A stretch of DNA of 64,000 nucleotides from Orobanche coerulescens (lineage: Eukaryota; Streptophyta; Magnoliopsida; Lamiales; Orobanchaceae), in assembly GCA_033398695.1 (NCBI GenBank), contig CM065815.1:6070501-6134500 (forward strand), in the 5' to 3' direction. Positions 1 through 10,590 of the stretch are shown piece by piece. The translations under genes were made by a program, and so were the position numbers. Under the pieces are notes generated by a model. That model was not told where the DNA came from. It ran no database searches and saw only the letters and a program-made list of their open reading frames with translations. Every line of letters begins with the position of its first letter. Positions within the stretch are counted from its first letter, which is position 1.

Positions 1-291
1 TCTCCCATTGTTGAAAAAACGTGAAAGCTCATATGATAAAGATAGGCTTTGGCCATAAATGGAAAAAAAGGCAATTAAAACTCTCACTTGGACCATTAAA
101 ATGTTTCCATAAAAGGAACACCCTAACCACCACCACCACCGGTCCACCACCACAGCCTAGCACTAGCCCACTATAGATGGATGTGTATCAAAGAATATAT
201 TCGATTTATATTTACCATAGTTTGGAAATTGGTAATTAATATTGTTTGAAAAATAATTATTTATTATATTTTCTCACATATACTTTTATAT
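1..291. other. intergenic, no gene seen
   Basis: AT-rich flank with a short CACCAC-type run near 130. I see no coding potential, terminal repeat or RNA gene. It ends at the TSD of the MULE that follows. Confidence 0.5.
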
Positions 292-300
292 TAAATAATA

Positions 301-1821
301 GGGAAAACAATGCTTTTCGTCCCTGTAATTTGCACGATTTTTGCTTTTAGTCCCTACGAAAATTAAAATGTTATTTTGATCCCTGTAATTTCTAAAACGT
401 TCTTTTTTAGTCCCTGCCGTTAACCTCCGTTTATTTTTAAAGGAAAAACAATGTTTTTCGTCCCTGTAATTTGCGTGATTTTTGCTTTTAGTCCCTACGA
501 AAATTGAAATGTTGTTTTGATCCCTGTAATTTCTAAAATGTTCCTTTACCTCGTTATTAACCTCCGTTTATTTTTAATGACTTAGCAAACACAAAGGCCA
601 TCAGGTCACCAATTACTATAACAACGTAATCAATTGTAAAAACCCCGTTGGAAACTAAAAACCACGTAATTAGTAAGCTTATTGCTTACTACCGGTAATA
701 CATGTGTCAATTGAATGTGTTAATTTTTCAAAAAAACCTCATTTTTCCAAATGTGCTAATACATTTCTTTTAAAAAATATTTTTTTTCAGAAAATAAATT
801 TTTTTTGAAATATAATTTTTTTCCAGAAAATATTATTATTTTTTGAAATATAATTTTTTTCCAGAAAATAATTTTTTTTATTTTTCGCAAAAAAGTAATT
901 TTTTTATTTTTTCAAAAAATATAAAAAATCCAGAAAATAATTTTATTTTTTCGAAAAAATAATATATTTTTTTCAGAAAATAATTTTTTTTTGAAAAATA
1001 TTTTTGCCAAAAATAATTTTTCATCCAGAAAATATTTTTACTTTTTCAAGAAATAAAAATACCATAAATAATGCTTTTTTCGAAAAGAGATTTTTTTTCC
1101 TAGAAAATAATTTTTTTATTTTTTCGAAAAATAATATATTTTTCCAGAAAGTACTTTTTTTTTGGAAAAAATATTTTTTCTAGAAAGTTTGAAAATTTAT
1201 TACACTGAAGTCCAAAAGTGTTATATATATATATATATATGATAAAGTATATTTAAAATTTAAAAATATGGATACCTGGATAATATCCGATAAAATATGG
1301 GAAAACTCGGATACGGGCGGATATTGCATTATCCGAATTCTAACCCGTATCCGGATTCAACTATCCGGATCCGACCGGATACCTATTTTTCATTCCGATC
1401 GGATACGGCTCAGGATAGGGCGAAATATCCGCCCGCTTTCACCCATAGTCTTGACCGTTATGCTATATGGACATATTCTATTTGTCAAAAGTTGAATTTT
1501 TGGTTCTCGCACTCATGAATTTGTTACTGCACTATTATGCTATTTGGACATATACAATTAATGACAGGGACTAAAAAAGAACGTTTTAGAAATTACAGCG
1601 ATCAAAATAACATTTCAATTTTCGTAAGGACTAAAAGAAAAAATCACGCAAATTACAGGGACGAAAAGCATTGTTTTTCCTTTAAAAATAAACGGAGGTT
1701 AACGGCAGGGACTAAAAAAGAACGTTTTAGAAATTACAGGGATCAAAATAACATTTTAATTTTCGTAGGGACTAAAAGCAAAAATCGTGCAAATTACAGG
1801 GACGAAAAACATTGTTTTCCC
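301..1821. mobile_element. Non-autonomous Mutator-like element (MULE) with duplicated terminal inverted repeats
   Basis: The element starts gggaaaacaatg and ends with the inverse, cattgttttccc. It is flanked by a perfect 9-bp duplication taaataata (292-300 and 1822-1830), the length expected for Mutator elements. Each terminal arm is about 270 bp and consists of two tandem copies of a unit of about 135-140 bp containing tcgtccctgtaatttgc and ttttagtccct. The left copies start at 301 and 441; the inverted right copies lie at about 1557-1686 and 1687-1821. The core (about 770-1170) is a degenerate AT repeat built on ttttttccagaaaataa, followed by a tract with repeated ccggat/ggatac words (1265-1430). 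No transposase is visible, so it would depend on an autonomous partner. Confidence 0.85.
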
Positions 1822-1830
1822 TAAATAATA

Positions 1831-2910
1831 TTAGTGCATTATATAATGTATATTAAATAGGATTATAATTGAAAAATTTAAATACTTACATAATAGAAAG
1901 TGAGGTATATTTTGAGGCAGACTAAAATAGAAATCAAACCAATATTTATAGAAAGGAGGTAGTATAATTTAATCATGTGTTTATAGTATTTTGTAACACC
2001 TCCAAATATACTAAGACATTTTACAGCGCCATAACCTTTTTCATAAATATTTATCAGGTTAAATATAGAATCAACATAAATATTTTTCTTCTTCTTATTC
2101 GATCGGGTCCGATTCGATCAAATATCAAAAAACAAGGTTCGATTCGAGTTCGAAGCCTCTTTTTGTGTTCAAAATTCGATCCGATTCGGTATTTCAGACC
2201 GAACGTTCGCAAATAGTTCATTCCGAAAATGATGAAATTTGAAGAAACATAAAATACTCAAAATAAAAACCCCTAATCATAATCAAAATTATAATCAAAA
2301 TGTCAATTAAAACAACTGAATACCTAACATATCCCAAAATTAAACCATAATTGAAATCCTAACTAAAACTCCAAAATCAATATACTATTATAGGATCAAC
2401 GGACCGGATCGAACCGTTCGGTCCGATTTGCATCCAATCAATATTATTTGATGGAGCGAATCGAGCTCAAATCGATTTTTTTCGAACCGAATATCTCGAA
2501 ACGAATCGAATATTTACGTCCACTCATAGCCCTAATCGTAAGTGGGAAAAGGATTCCACATTGTTGTGGGTAAAATGGTGGGCATATGTGGTAAAAGTCG
2601 TAAATAAGCATAGTTTTAGTGTCATCAAAATATTAAAATAAAATAAAATAAAAATAAAATGTGTAAAGTGGTGGTGATATTAAATGCCACTACAAACCAT
2701 TCTTTTTGTTTACCTTATATCCTATTTATACACCTATTTGTGGTAATTTCCAGTTAGCAGATAAGGCTTGTTTATGAGGTTTCCATGAAATGGAAAAAAA
2801 TAGTATACAGAGACGATGCCAATTTTGTTAATACTGAAAGGAGCATGTGATTGTACTAAAAAAAAGTTTTGATTCAGATTATAATTATTCGTACAAGTTC
2901 TATAAATATT
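1831..2910. other. intergenic AT-rich DNA with TTCGATTCGG-type repeat
   Basis: No gene seen. Positions 2095-2530 hold dispersed words such as gattcgatc, gaaccgttcgg and cgaatcgaa in both orientations, a composition typical of degenerate non-autonomous DNA transposons. I could not fix ends or a target-site duplication. Confidence 0.4.
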
Positions 2911-2930
2911 GGGGGGGGGGGGGGGGGGGG
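2911..2930 (+). repeat. G homopolymer, 20 nt
   Basis: An uninterrupted run of 20 G directly after ctataaatatt. The true length is uncertain because homopolymers are error-prone. Such a run could form G-quadruplex structure. Confidence 0.9.
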
Positions 2931-2940
2931 ATAATATATA

Positions 2941-3180
2941 TGTTGGGATGTCTTGAATTCCCGTATACGCTGTTTTGGGTTTCGTTTGCAGTTTTGGGCC
3001 TATTTGTGGCATGTCCGAGTAGGGTTAGGATTCTTGCCTATATAATGCCTATTTGTAACCAAGTCGAGAAAAATATGACAATCTCTGTAACCTCCTATCA
3101 GTAATAATAACTGTTCCTCTCTTCTGCCCGTGTTTTTATCGCTAATTCATCGTTAGTGAACCACGTAATTTGTTAGTAAC
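2941..3180 (+). mobile_element. Possible Copia LTR remnant
   Basis: The segment begins tgttgggatg and ends gttagtaaca (TG...CA). In between are a TATA-like tatataatg and the string gaaccacgtaa, which resembles the 3' portion of many plant Copia LTRs. No flanking duplication was found (atata versus ccctc), so the limits are approximate and it may be a truncated LTR. Confidence 0.3.
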
Positions 3181-4103
3181 ACCCTCAATGTTTACACTAA
3201 GGAATGTATTTTTAGGTACACTTACTATTACCACTACAAATTAAGTTTTTTTCTATTAATTTTGTTTTATTTTTTTTTAAAAAAAATAATCTAATTAAAG
3301 CTCTGTTTAATTACTTTAGTATAAAATATGATCAAGTCAAAAAAATAGTACCTAAAATAACAAGTCAAAAAAATAGAATATGCTCTATGAGAATTATATC
3401 TAATAAGTTTATAATTTTAATTAAAAATTAGTAAACCTTAATTAGGATTAATAAATTTTGATTTGATATGGTTCTAGTCATCTTCCCTTAGAAAAAAAAT
3501 ATTTACATCCAATGATTTATACTATGTATATATATATGTGTGTCTGTGTATGTGTGTGTGTGTGTCTGTGTGTGTGAATGTACCCTTTTTTTGTTCCTGA
3601 ATATAGACGGAATATGGTGCTTTAATTAACCTGAATTTTAATTTTTTTTGGGCCATTTCGTACATCAATCTTGTCGTCTCATGTGATATGAAGATGATAA
3701 AAAAATCAACTGATTAAATTAAAGCTCTCTTTAATTATTTTATGAATTTTTTTATAAATTTATATGCTATTGTACTGAATTAACCAAAATTGATAACCTC
3801 ATTTTTTTACTCTTGTATTTTCTTTTCTTTTTCATTTTAATTTTTCTTTTCTTTCCGTTTATCATTTTTTTGTTATTTTGATGCATCTTTTTAATTTTAT
3901 TTTTCCCTTTTTAAGTTTCTTGATTTCTTCCTACTTTTCTGATGCAATTTTAAATGATTTCTAACATATTTTTTATTTTTTTGATATATATAGATTTAGA
4001 TAATTGGATTAAAAAAATTATAAGTTAGTTCTCATTGCTTTAATTATAAAGCAAACAAAAAAAGAAAAAAAACAAGATAAATCTAATCAAGAGTGGTAAT
4101 AAT
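3181..4103. other. AT-rich intergenic DNA with a TG microsatellite
   Basis: No gene or transposon ends recognised. A (TG)n-like microsatellite lies at about 3535-3577, with long T-rich tracts at 3780-3960. Confidence 0.5.
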
Positions 4104-4307
4104 AAGGAGGGGCATGAAACTCGTTCTTTTGGATTAACTCGAGGAAGAAGCTTAAACGTAAGACGGATTGGTGTAATTGGTGTTGTTCGCCTTTTTCTTT
4201 CTTTCCATTGTAATTTTGTAATGCACTTTCTAGCTCCTCGCTAGTTTTCTTTTTAATACTATTCGTCTGCTGCCGTTCAAAAAAAAAAAAAAAAGGAGGG
4301 GCATGAA
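4104..4307 (+). mobile_element. 5'-truncated LINE-like (or SINE) retroposon with poly(A) tail and 15-bp TSD
   Basis: The 15-bp sequence aaggaggggcatgaa occurs at 4104-4118 and again at 4293-4307. It flanks a 174-bp insert that ends in a run of A (about 4279-4292). A long direct duplication plus a terminal poly(A) is the signature of target-primed reverse transcription. The T-rich 3' end (ttttctttttaatac...) resembles plant L1 3' ends, but no ORF remains, so a SINE or retroposed transcript cannot be excluded. Confidence 0.75.
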
Positions 4308-4544
4308 TGTTAGAAATTACCAACATTAAAGGCTTAATTATATTTGAAAAATACGTTAAGAGTTTAGTTGTTCCTTAATGTAAACATTAAAGGTGTTTCT
4401 GACCCTTTTCCCTCTATAAGTATTTCTGGCCAATCAAAGCTGCCAAAGACCAAAAGTATAATGTTTTTTTAAATGGATTTCTTTGTTTTGTTATTTCTTT
4501 TTATTTCTTTTGCAGAGTCTTCGTTTGGTTAAATTAGGGTACTG
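4308..4544. other. AT-rich spacer
   Basis: No coding signal. The second LTR expected for the adjoining Copia element is not recognisable here. Confidence 0.4.
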
Positions 4545-4599
4545 TTAACACGTTCGTACAATACTTCCTACTTTTCTTAAAAAGTTGCAAATGTTTGAT

Positions 4600-6880
4600 T
4601 TTCGGATATAGTTTAGTTTAGTATAATAATTTAAATATATACTTAAGTAATATTTTTTATATGATACTCCAAGTATAGTCCTTAGTCTTCTAAAATCTTC
4701 ATGTTTCAGTGGCTTCGTGAAGATATCCGCTATTTGATAGGGCTGGGACTTTTGGAACCGAGAACTGCAGAACCGATCCGAACCGCATCGGAACCGACGG
4801 TTCGGTTCGGTTCCTAGCAACAAATTTTTTTTTTCGGTTCGGTTCGTACTATTAGTATTCGGTTCGGTTCGGTTCGCGGTTCGTCTGCTTTAAAGAGGAA
4901 CCGTCCGAACCGCAAGGAACCGTCCAACGCACCGAACCGAAACCGACCTCAATATAATATAATATAATATATTCTTATTAAACATAATTAATATAATATA
5001 AAATAATATAATATATTCTCAATAAAATAAAATATAATATAATATATTTCGTCCAAACCATACAAAATCGGTTCCGGTTCGGTTCGGTTCCTGTGCGGTT
5101 CGGACAAAAAAAAACTGGAAAAACCGAACCGCGAAAAAACTATGCGGTTCGGTTCTGGTTCCTGTATTTTTCTCCCAGAAACCGAAAAGTCACAGGCCTA
5201 CTATTTGATCTTGAGCTCTCACACATACTTCACTTCTATATTTCCTCTTTCGATGCATTCCCGGATAAAGTGATAACGTGTATTAATATGCTTACTTCGA
5301 TCATGGAATACCGAATTCTTTGCAACTGCGATGACGGGCCTATTACCCTCAAGTATCTCTGTAGCTTCTTATTGCTCTATGCCTATTTTTTCAATATGTT
5401 CCGGAGCCAAATAGCATGACAAACACATGAAGTGGCGGCAACATACTCGGCTTTACAAGCAGAAAGAGTCACAATGGGTTGCTTTTTCGAACTCCAAGTA
5501 AAAGCTGTATCACCCACAATAAGCAAATCCCGAAGTACTTTTTCGATTATCAATATCATCGGCCCAATCGTTATCACTACAACCAACCAACTTAAACTCC
5601 TTCGACGAATATGACAAGCCAAAATTAAGCGTACCTTTGATATACTGAAGTATTGCTTGGCGGCCTTCAAGTGCGAGGTTGTAGGATCTTCCATATATCG
5701 GCTAATGAGTCCAACTCCAAAGAGAATATCGGGCCGTGTACAAGTCAAGTATCTTAAACTTCCTACTAAACTCTTGAACATAATAGGATCCACTTTTGTT
5801 TTCTCTCCAAACTGGGATAATTTCGCCGCGCAATCCACCGGTGTATTTATTGGGTTACAAACATTCATTTTAAACTTTTCGAGAATTTTCTTTGCATATC
5901 TTTCTTGGCTAATGAAGATACCATCATTACTTTGCTTTACTTCAATGCCGAAATAATATGACATCAAACCCATATCGGCGATTTCAAATTCTCGACAAAT
6001 CACCTTTTTAAACTCATCAAATAACATTGGATTGTTGCCGGTAAAACTCAAATCATCAAAATATAGGCAAACAATCAAAATATCTCCATTTTTCCCCTAT
6101 ATAAAGGGCATATTCATGAGGACATTTTATAAAATTATTTTCTTGGAAATACTTATCAATTTTAGTATGTGGGGCTTGTTTTAATCCATAAAGTGCCTTT
6201 TTTAGTTTTAAAACTTTATTCTTGCCCTTTAATTTCATAACCCGGTGGTTGCGCTAAATAAACCTCTTCTTCTAAGTCACCATTTAAATATACCGACTTA
6301 ACATTTATTTGACAAACTTTTCATTTATTTTGAGCCGGTAAAGAAATTAAGAATAGAATAGTTTCAAGACGAGCAACGGGAGCAAATACCTCATCATAGT
6401 CGATGCTGTTTCTTAGTTATATCCTTTCGCAACGAATCTCGCGTTGTATCTTTCAACTTCACCTTTTGCATTTCTTGAAAACCCATTTAGCCCCAATAGG
6501 TTTGCATATCAACTCCCATGTATCATTCTTTATGATGGCATTTATTCCTTTATCCATGGCGTCCCTCCATTTTTATCTTGTGCCGCCTTTTCAAAACTTA
6601 TCGGTTCACAATCTGCAAAGAGACAAAATAAGGTAAGATCATTATTATTTCCGGTTACCTCATAGAGCTCTTGTATGCTCCTCATTGTGTTTGGCACCAT
6701 GTCGCTTGGACTTCCTTCTCTTGTGAATTCTTCTTGAGCGGATGGTGGGGACAATGTAGGCGAGGAGTCGGAGTAGTGGACTCTTCTACAATTTGGTCTT
6801 GCTCTTCCTTGTCTTCTTCTTCATAGTAGGGAAAGAAATTATAATCTTCTTCTTTATTGCTCCAATTCCAAGTGGTTTCT
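4600..6880 (-). pseudogene. Copia A reverse transcriptase and RNase H, broken
   Basis: On the - strand, the RT hallmark ALYGLKQAP is at about 6175-6195 and the catalytic-box variant YFDD (for YVDD) just after 6078. The conserved CTRPDI and an RNase H region ending in a KHI..RYHFIRE-like segment and IADIFTKPL follow. The last motif is cut by the hAT element: its coding sequence stops at 4737 and the target site is duplicated at 5201-5208. Several stops and frameshifts make it non-functional. The RT N-terminal half (about 6250-6880) is only weakly recognisable. Confidence 0.85.
4738..5200. mobile_element. Non-autonomous hAT element
   Basis: It is flanked by a perfect 8-bp duplication ctatttga (4730-4737 and 5201-5208), the hAT length. 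The ends are imperfect inverted repeats: tagggctgggacttttgg on the left versus taggcctgtgacttttcgg read inward from the right. The interior is a GGTTCGGTTC-rich sequence in both orientations plus an AATATAATAT run. There is no coding capacity. It is inserted in the RNase H coding region of Copia A. Confidence 0.85.
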
Positions 6881-6897
6881 TCATCAAACTCAACATC

Positions 6898-7546
6898 TCA
6901 ACTAATAACAATCTTCCCATTGCTTGGATTATACAATTTATATCCTTTGGCCATTGAGTCGTAGCTGATGAAAATATTTGTCATCCAACTTAGACCTCTT
7001 TTGATCCGGAAATGAGTATAAGCAATGCTCCCAAAGACTCTTAAATGTGAAATACTGGATTTTCTTCCACTCCATGCGTCTTGGGGGATTCTATTCCAAA
7101 CACTTCGAGAAGGGGATCGATTTGACAAGTAAACGACACAATCAACCGCTTCGACCCAAAGTTCTTTTGAAACATTTTTACTTTTAAGCATACTTCCGGC
7201 CATGTTGAGTAAAGATCGATTTTTTCGTTCAAAAATCCCGTTTTGTTGTGGGGTATATGGAACCATTAGAGGACGAAAAATGCCATTTTCTTCATAAAAA
7301 GTTTCAAATTCTTTTGAAGTAAATTCCCCTCCTCGATCGGATGTCATGGCCTTTATTTTATGGCCACTTCATTTTCTGCAAGAGCTTTAAATTTCTTGAA
7401 TGCAATAAAAACATCGGATTTTTGGTTTAGAAAATAGGTCCAAGTTTTTCTACTAAAATCGTCAATGAAAAGCGCAAAATAATTGCTTTTTCCAAGCGAA
7501 CTTGGGATAATTGGGCCGCAATATGGTGTGATATCCCGTAGTAAAT
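6898..7546 (-). pseudogene. Copia A integrase core, broken
   Basis: Reading leftward there is an integrase catalytic core: a [17 protein letters not shown] stretch (first catalytic Asp), TSDRGGEFTS (second Asp), and YTPQQNGIFERKNR (catalytic Glu). RVFGSIAY-like and KGYKLYNP-like C-terminal segments follow. The zinc-binding HHCC region expected upstream is missing because sequence at about 7560-8008 has replaced it. The longest open stretch is 149 codons (6898-7347). Confidence 0.85.
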
Positions 7547-7559
7547 AAATCGGGTGATT

Positions 7560-7778
7560 TTATATTTTGTGAACCGTCGGATATATTCGGTCATCCTGTC
7601 GGAGTTGAGAACTATATCAGCTCGTGTTGTTTAGAGCGATGAACTTGAATTTTGTAATTGCGGAGTGTTAATATATATTTTATACATAATATTTTCTACG
7701 TCACTGCCGTATCAACATTCACCGGGATGATAATGATCCGGATAATTACGATGATATATATATATGAGATACATACTC

Positions 7779-7818
<40 letters not shown>

Positions 7819-8008
7819 GCGCGTTACATGCGATGCGATATTAAATGCGATCTTTCTGATCTTAATTTATGCATGAGTTTTGTACTAATTATGCATGAAA
7901 TATATGCATTTCGTACATCACAATTTCAATGCATTAAAATATGCAATATATTTGATACATATAATCTAATATTTTAATGAATCGATATTTTGATGCATAT
8001 ATTGTCCT
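7560..8008. repeat. AT-rich insertion with (AT)n and a TGCAT-rich dispersed repeat
   Basis: An (AT)n tract (about 7779-7815) is followed by a segment rich in atgcat (about 7815-8008). Positions 7860-8000 match, in inverse orientation, the repeat at 13289-13559, sharing the long block gagttttgtactaattatgc. The insertion replaces the gag zinc knuckle and the integrase N-terminus of Copia A. Exact ends are not determined. Confidence 0.6.
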
Positions 8009-8278
8009 CGACCATAACTTTGTCCAAATTTTAGACCTCGTCCATAATTTTGCCCACGTCCTCTTTGATTTTCAAAATTTTTTAGTTTCAGAAGTCTCTT
8101 TGTTATGCAAGGTGAGTTTACTTTTAAGATCGTTCAAGTGATTCTTATTTCACTTTTTTCTTATTTAGTTTTTCATCATGAGCTTGTAATGCCCAAAAGT
8201 TGGTCCACCATCATAGTTTCTAGATCTTTATCTAGTTGTTTTTGTCTTAGTTTTCTTTGATTACTCATGAGTAGAGTG

Positions 8279-8855
8279 TGTTGTTACCGTTTATTTGTTA
8301 TGCCCGTGTGTGGGCTGGGTTGAGTCGGATTAATGGTCTATACTCCCTCCGTCCATTATTAATGTTTCCTTTTTGTCATTTTGGTATGTCCACAAAAAAT
8401 GTTTCCTTTCTATTTTTAAACACTACCCCACAATACAATTTACTAAAATATCCTTATAATTTTTATATATTTACACATTTTACCAGGCTGACCCACATAT
8501 TAACTTATTTAACCAACTTAATTAACATTAAGTTATTTTTAATATGGGACCCAAACTCCACTCACATCACACTCACCTAATATTTATTAAAACCCGAACC
8601 CAAAAAGTTGGGGAACATTGATCGTGGACGGAGGGAGTATATGTTAAGACAGCTGTTGTCAGTTTGTTTTTGTTATGTAGTCTGTCAGTGGCAGATGTGT
8701 TGTTTATTGACCTTGACGGTCGATACCAGCTATGGAGTTTTATTATGCGATCTGGTCGGTCGATGTATTATTGTGTTTGCAGGTTTCTGGCTTTTGAATT
8801 CCCTAAATGGATTCACGGCGCTGTAGTAGTCGTAGCCCGGGACGGAGTTGTTACA
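8279..8855. mobile_element. Probable solo LTR, carrying a nested Stowaway
   Basis: The segment starts tgttgttaccg, ends ggagttgttaca, and is flanked by gagtg (8274-8278) and gaatg (8856-8860), a 4/5 match to a 5-bp duplication. Its end (cacggcgctgta...gttaca) resembles the end of the Tekay-like LTR at 38309-38341. It interrupts Copia A gag. Without the Stowaway it is about 280 bp, short for such an LTR, so it may be internally deleted. Confidence 0.45.
8343..8637. mobile_element. Stowaway (Tc1/mariner-type) MITE
   Basis: It has perfect terminal inverted repeats ctccctccgtcc / ggacggagggag and a TA target duplication (8341-8342 and 8638-8639). It is 295 bp, AT-rich and non-coding. All are diagnostic of Stowaway MITEs. 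It is nested in the solo LTR within Copia A gag. Confidence 0.9.
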
Positions 8856-9331
8856 GAATGTGATATCTTCAATAGCTAAGACTATGTAATCAACTCTAGA
8901 ATCTAAAGATCATAAAATTTTCTCGGCGACTCGAGTATCATCAATTTCTTCACCATATCTTCTCATTTGAGTTACTATATTTTTAACTCTTGAAAAGTAA
9001 TCATCAATAGTTTCAGAAGAGTTCATGTTTAAAGCTTCAAACTCACCTCGAATAGTTTGGAGTCCCACCTTCTTCACCTTATCAACTCCATTGAAAGAAT
9101 TATCCAAGATCTCTTATGCTTCCTTACTCGTAGTTGCATTTGCCACCTTCACGAACACGAGTTATAGTGGACATATTGCGGGGTTCTTTATATGTATCCT
9201 TCTTCCACAATATCCCACACATCTTTGGCTCCTAGTATCGCCCTCATACGAATACACCATTATCATGGTACTCTTTCTTTAGTAAGGTTTACTTGAAAGT
9301 TATCGGCCATTTTTGGGTGATGACCAAGCAA

Positions 9332-9344
9332 GCTCCGATACCAC
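9332..9344 (-). other. Primer-binding site of Copia A
   Basis: Read on the - strand this is gtggtatcggagc, directly after the LTR end. It differs by one base from the usual complement of initiator-Met tRNA (tggtatcagagc). Confidence 0.75.
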
Positions 9345-9758
9345 TGTTGGAAAGTCTCAAAGTAGGAAGGTTGGCTATAAGCTAAACTTAAGGAAGAGGA
9401 AAGTGTTTCTAAGAGGAAAAGGAAGTGTTGAAGGGAGAAAGAAACTTTCTATATTACTTCTCAAATTTTGGCTTGATTATAAATGAGGGATGAAGACCCC
9501 TATTTATACTACTCAAAACCTCTAGATCCTTTCAATATTAAATACATAGATATTTCTCGATACACTTTCAGACACTAGATATTTTTCTAGATAATACACA
9601 TTCTCGACACATTCTAGAATTCTTCCGTTCTTCAAGACATTCTAGAAATTGGGCCATAAACAACAACTCAAAACACAAATTACTTGACCCAAAAACAACA
9701 AATTAAAGACCCAAAATACAAATAAAAGTCCAACCCAAAAACACGTTTATTTTCGACA
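9345..9758 (-). repeat. 5' LTR of Copia A
   Basis: A 414-bp LTR with ends tgttgg...cgaca. The inner edge abuts the primer-binding site. Its outer edge is 828 bp upstream of the AGL6 ATG. On the - strand its promoter would read away from AGL6. No partner LTR exists in the window. Confidence 0.75.
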
Positions 9759-10423
9759 CTTATGAGCGTAGCTAACGGGGTCCATCCCGAGCTCGGGTTC
9801 CCCCAATTTGAGGAAAATGATTAAAAACTACCTTCGGAAAAAAAAAATTAATATTTCGATAAGGGTTTTTAGGCTTCGGTCCTCTTTCGACCCCTCTTCA
9901 GTCCGTTGCTGGTTACGCGCCAATGTATGATGGTCTTGTCTAAATCAATGTAACTTATGTAAGCATCCATGAATTAAAACTCCATTTGATCACATGGGCA
10001 CCCACCCCCTCTTCTTCTTTTACACATTTGTAGCAGTTACTGCTTTGCTTAATCATACCTTCTCACAGTTTCTATTACTATCATTCATGAGTACTCAAGC
10101 AAGCGCGTGGCACTACCAGTTTTTACCCAAAAAACACACTGTCACACAAAAAGAAAGAATAACCCTTCTGGTTTTCTTAATTTTACACAAGAAATGGAAA
10201 AAAAAAAAGCAATGATACTTTCAGATTGCATGACCAATCAGAAATTTGATAAATTATGCGGCAAAAAAACAACAAAAAAAATGAACAAAAAGAGGAATTT
10301 TGAGATTTTACCATTTTCTTGCACGTATTTATGATTAAAAGGCAAGAATTTGAGTAGTACCACTACTTTATTTTTATTACAGGTTCACCCCACATCCATC
10401 TTCCCCATCAATTTCTTTTTCCA
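9759..10423 (+). promoter_or_regulatory. AGL6 upstream region
   Basis: No ORF or transposon ends are recognised between the Copia A LTR and the AGL6 TATA-like box. The first 200 bp are less AT-rich and may be older repeat. From about 9960 on, the sequence is low-copy in appearance. I did not find a clear CArG box (CC(A/T)6GG) on inspection. Confidence 0.4.
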
Positions 10424-10434
10424 ATATATATATA
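10424..10434 (+). promoter_or_regulatory. TATA-like element of AGL6
   Basis: The string tatatatatag lies about 155 bp before the ATG, followed by a CA-rich leader. Its position suits a transcription start near 10455-10470. Inference from spacing only. Confidence 0.4.
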
Positions 10435-10532
10435 GTAATAGAAACAAATTAACACACACACTACACACACACACACACACACTCTTGAAAATAAATTTTT
10501 TCCAAGAATAAAGATATATTTATATATTTTTT

Positions 10533-10534
<2 letters not shown>

Positions 10535-10586
<52 letters not shown>
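10535..10586 (+). repeat. (AG)26 tract in the AGL6 5' leader
   Basis: An uninterrupted 52-nt AG repeat ends exactly at the initiator ATG. GA repeats in plant leaders are bound by BBR/BPC GAGA-binding factors, which regulate several MADS-box genes; a role here is inferred. Confidence 0.9.

Positions 10587-10590
<4 letters not shown>

Larger units (their letters stand above)
8008..9311 (-). pseudogene. Copia A gag, broken
   Basis: On the - strand, a UBN2/Copia-type gag can be read in pieces: [20 protein letters not shown] near 9030, ATSSKE-like upstream sequence, AEKIL/SLDSRVDYIVLAIEDI (8866-8930), then ETMMVDQLLG near 8205 and an RGRG-rich stretch (8010-8100). The break between the last two blocks is the solo LTR at 8279-8855. 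No intact frame longer than about 65 codons remains. Confidence 0.75.
4545..9758 (-). mobile_element. Degenerate Ty1/Copia retrotransposon A, one LTR only
   Basis: On the - strand, from 9758 downwards, the order is LTR, Met-tRNA-like primer-binding site, gag, integrase, reverse transcriptase, RNase H. That order (INT before RT) is Copia. The body is interrupted by a solo LTR with a nested Stowaway (8279-8855), an AT-rich insertion (about 7560-8008) and a hAT element (4738-5200). No LTR is found at the left (3') end, so the element is truncated there. All frames carry stops. It sits immediately upstream of AGL6 in the opposite orientation. Confidence 0.85.

Noticed and set aside
2941..3180. 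Solo LTR with confirmed ends
   Set aside because: TG...CA ends are present but the flanks (atata / ccctc) do not match, so it is kept only as a low-confidence remnant.
10107..10334. 75-codon + strand ORF upstream of AGL6
   Set aside because: Low-complexity, lysine-rich translation of A-rich promoter sequence with no domain; it overlaps another equally poor frame.
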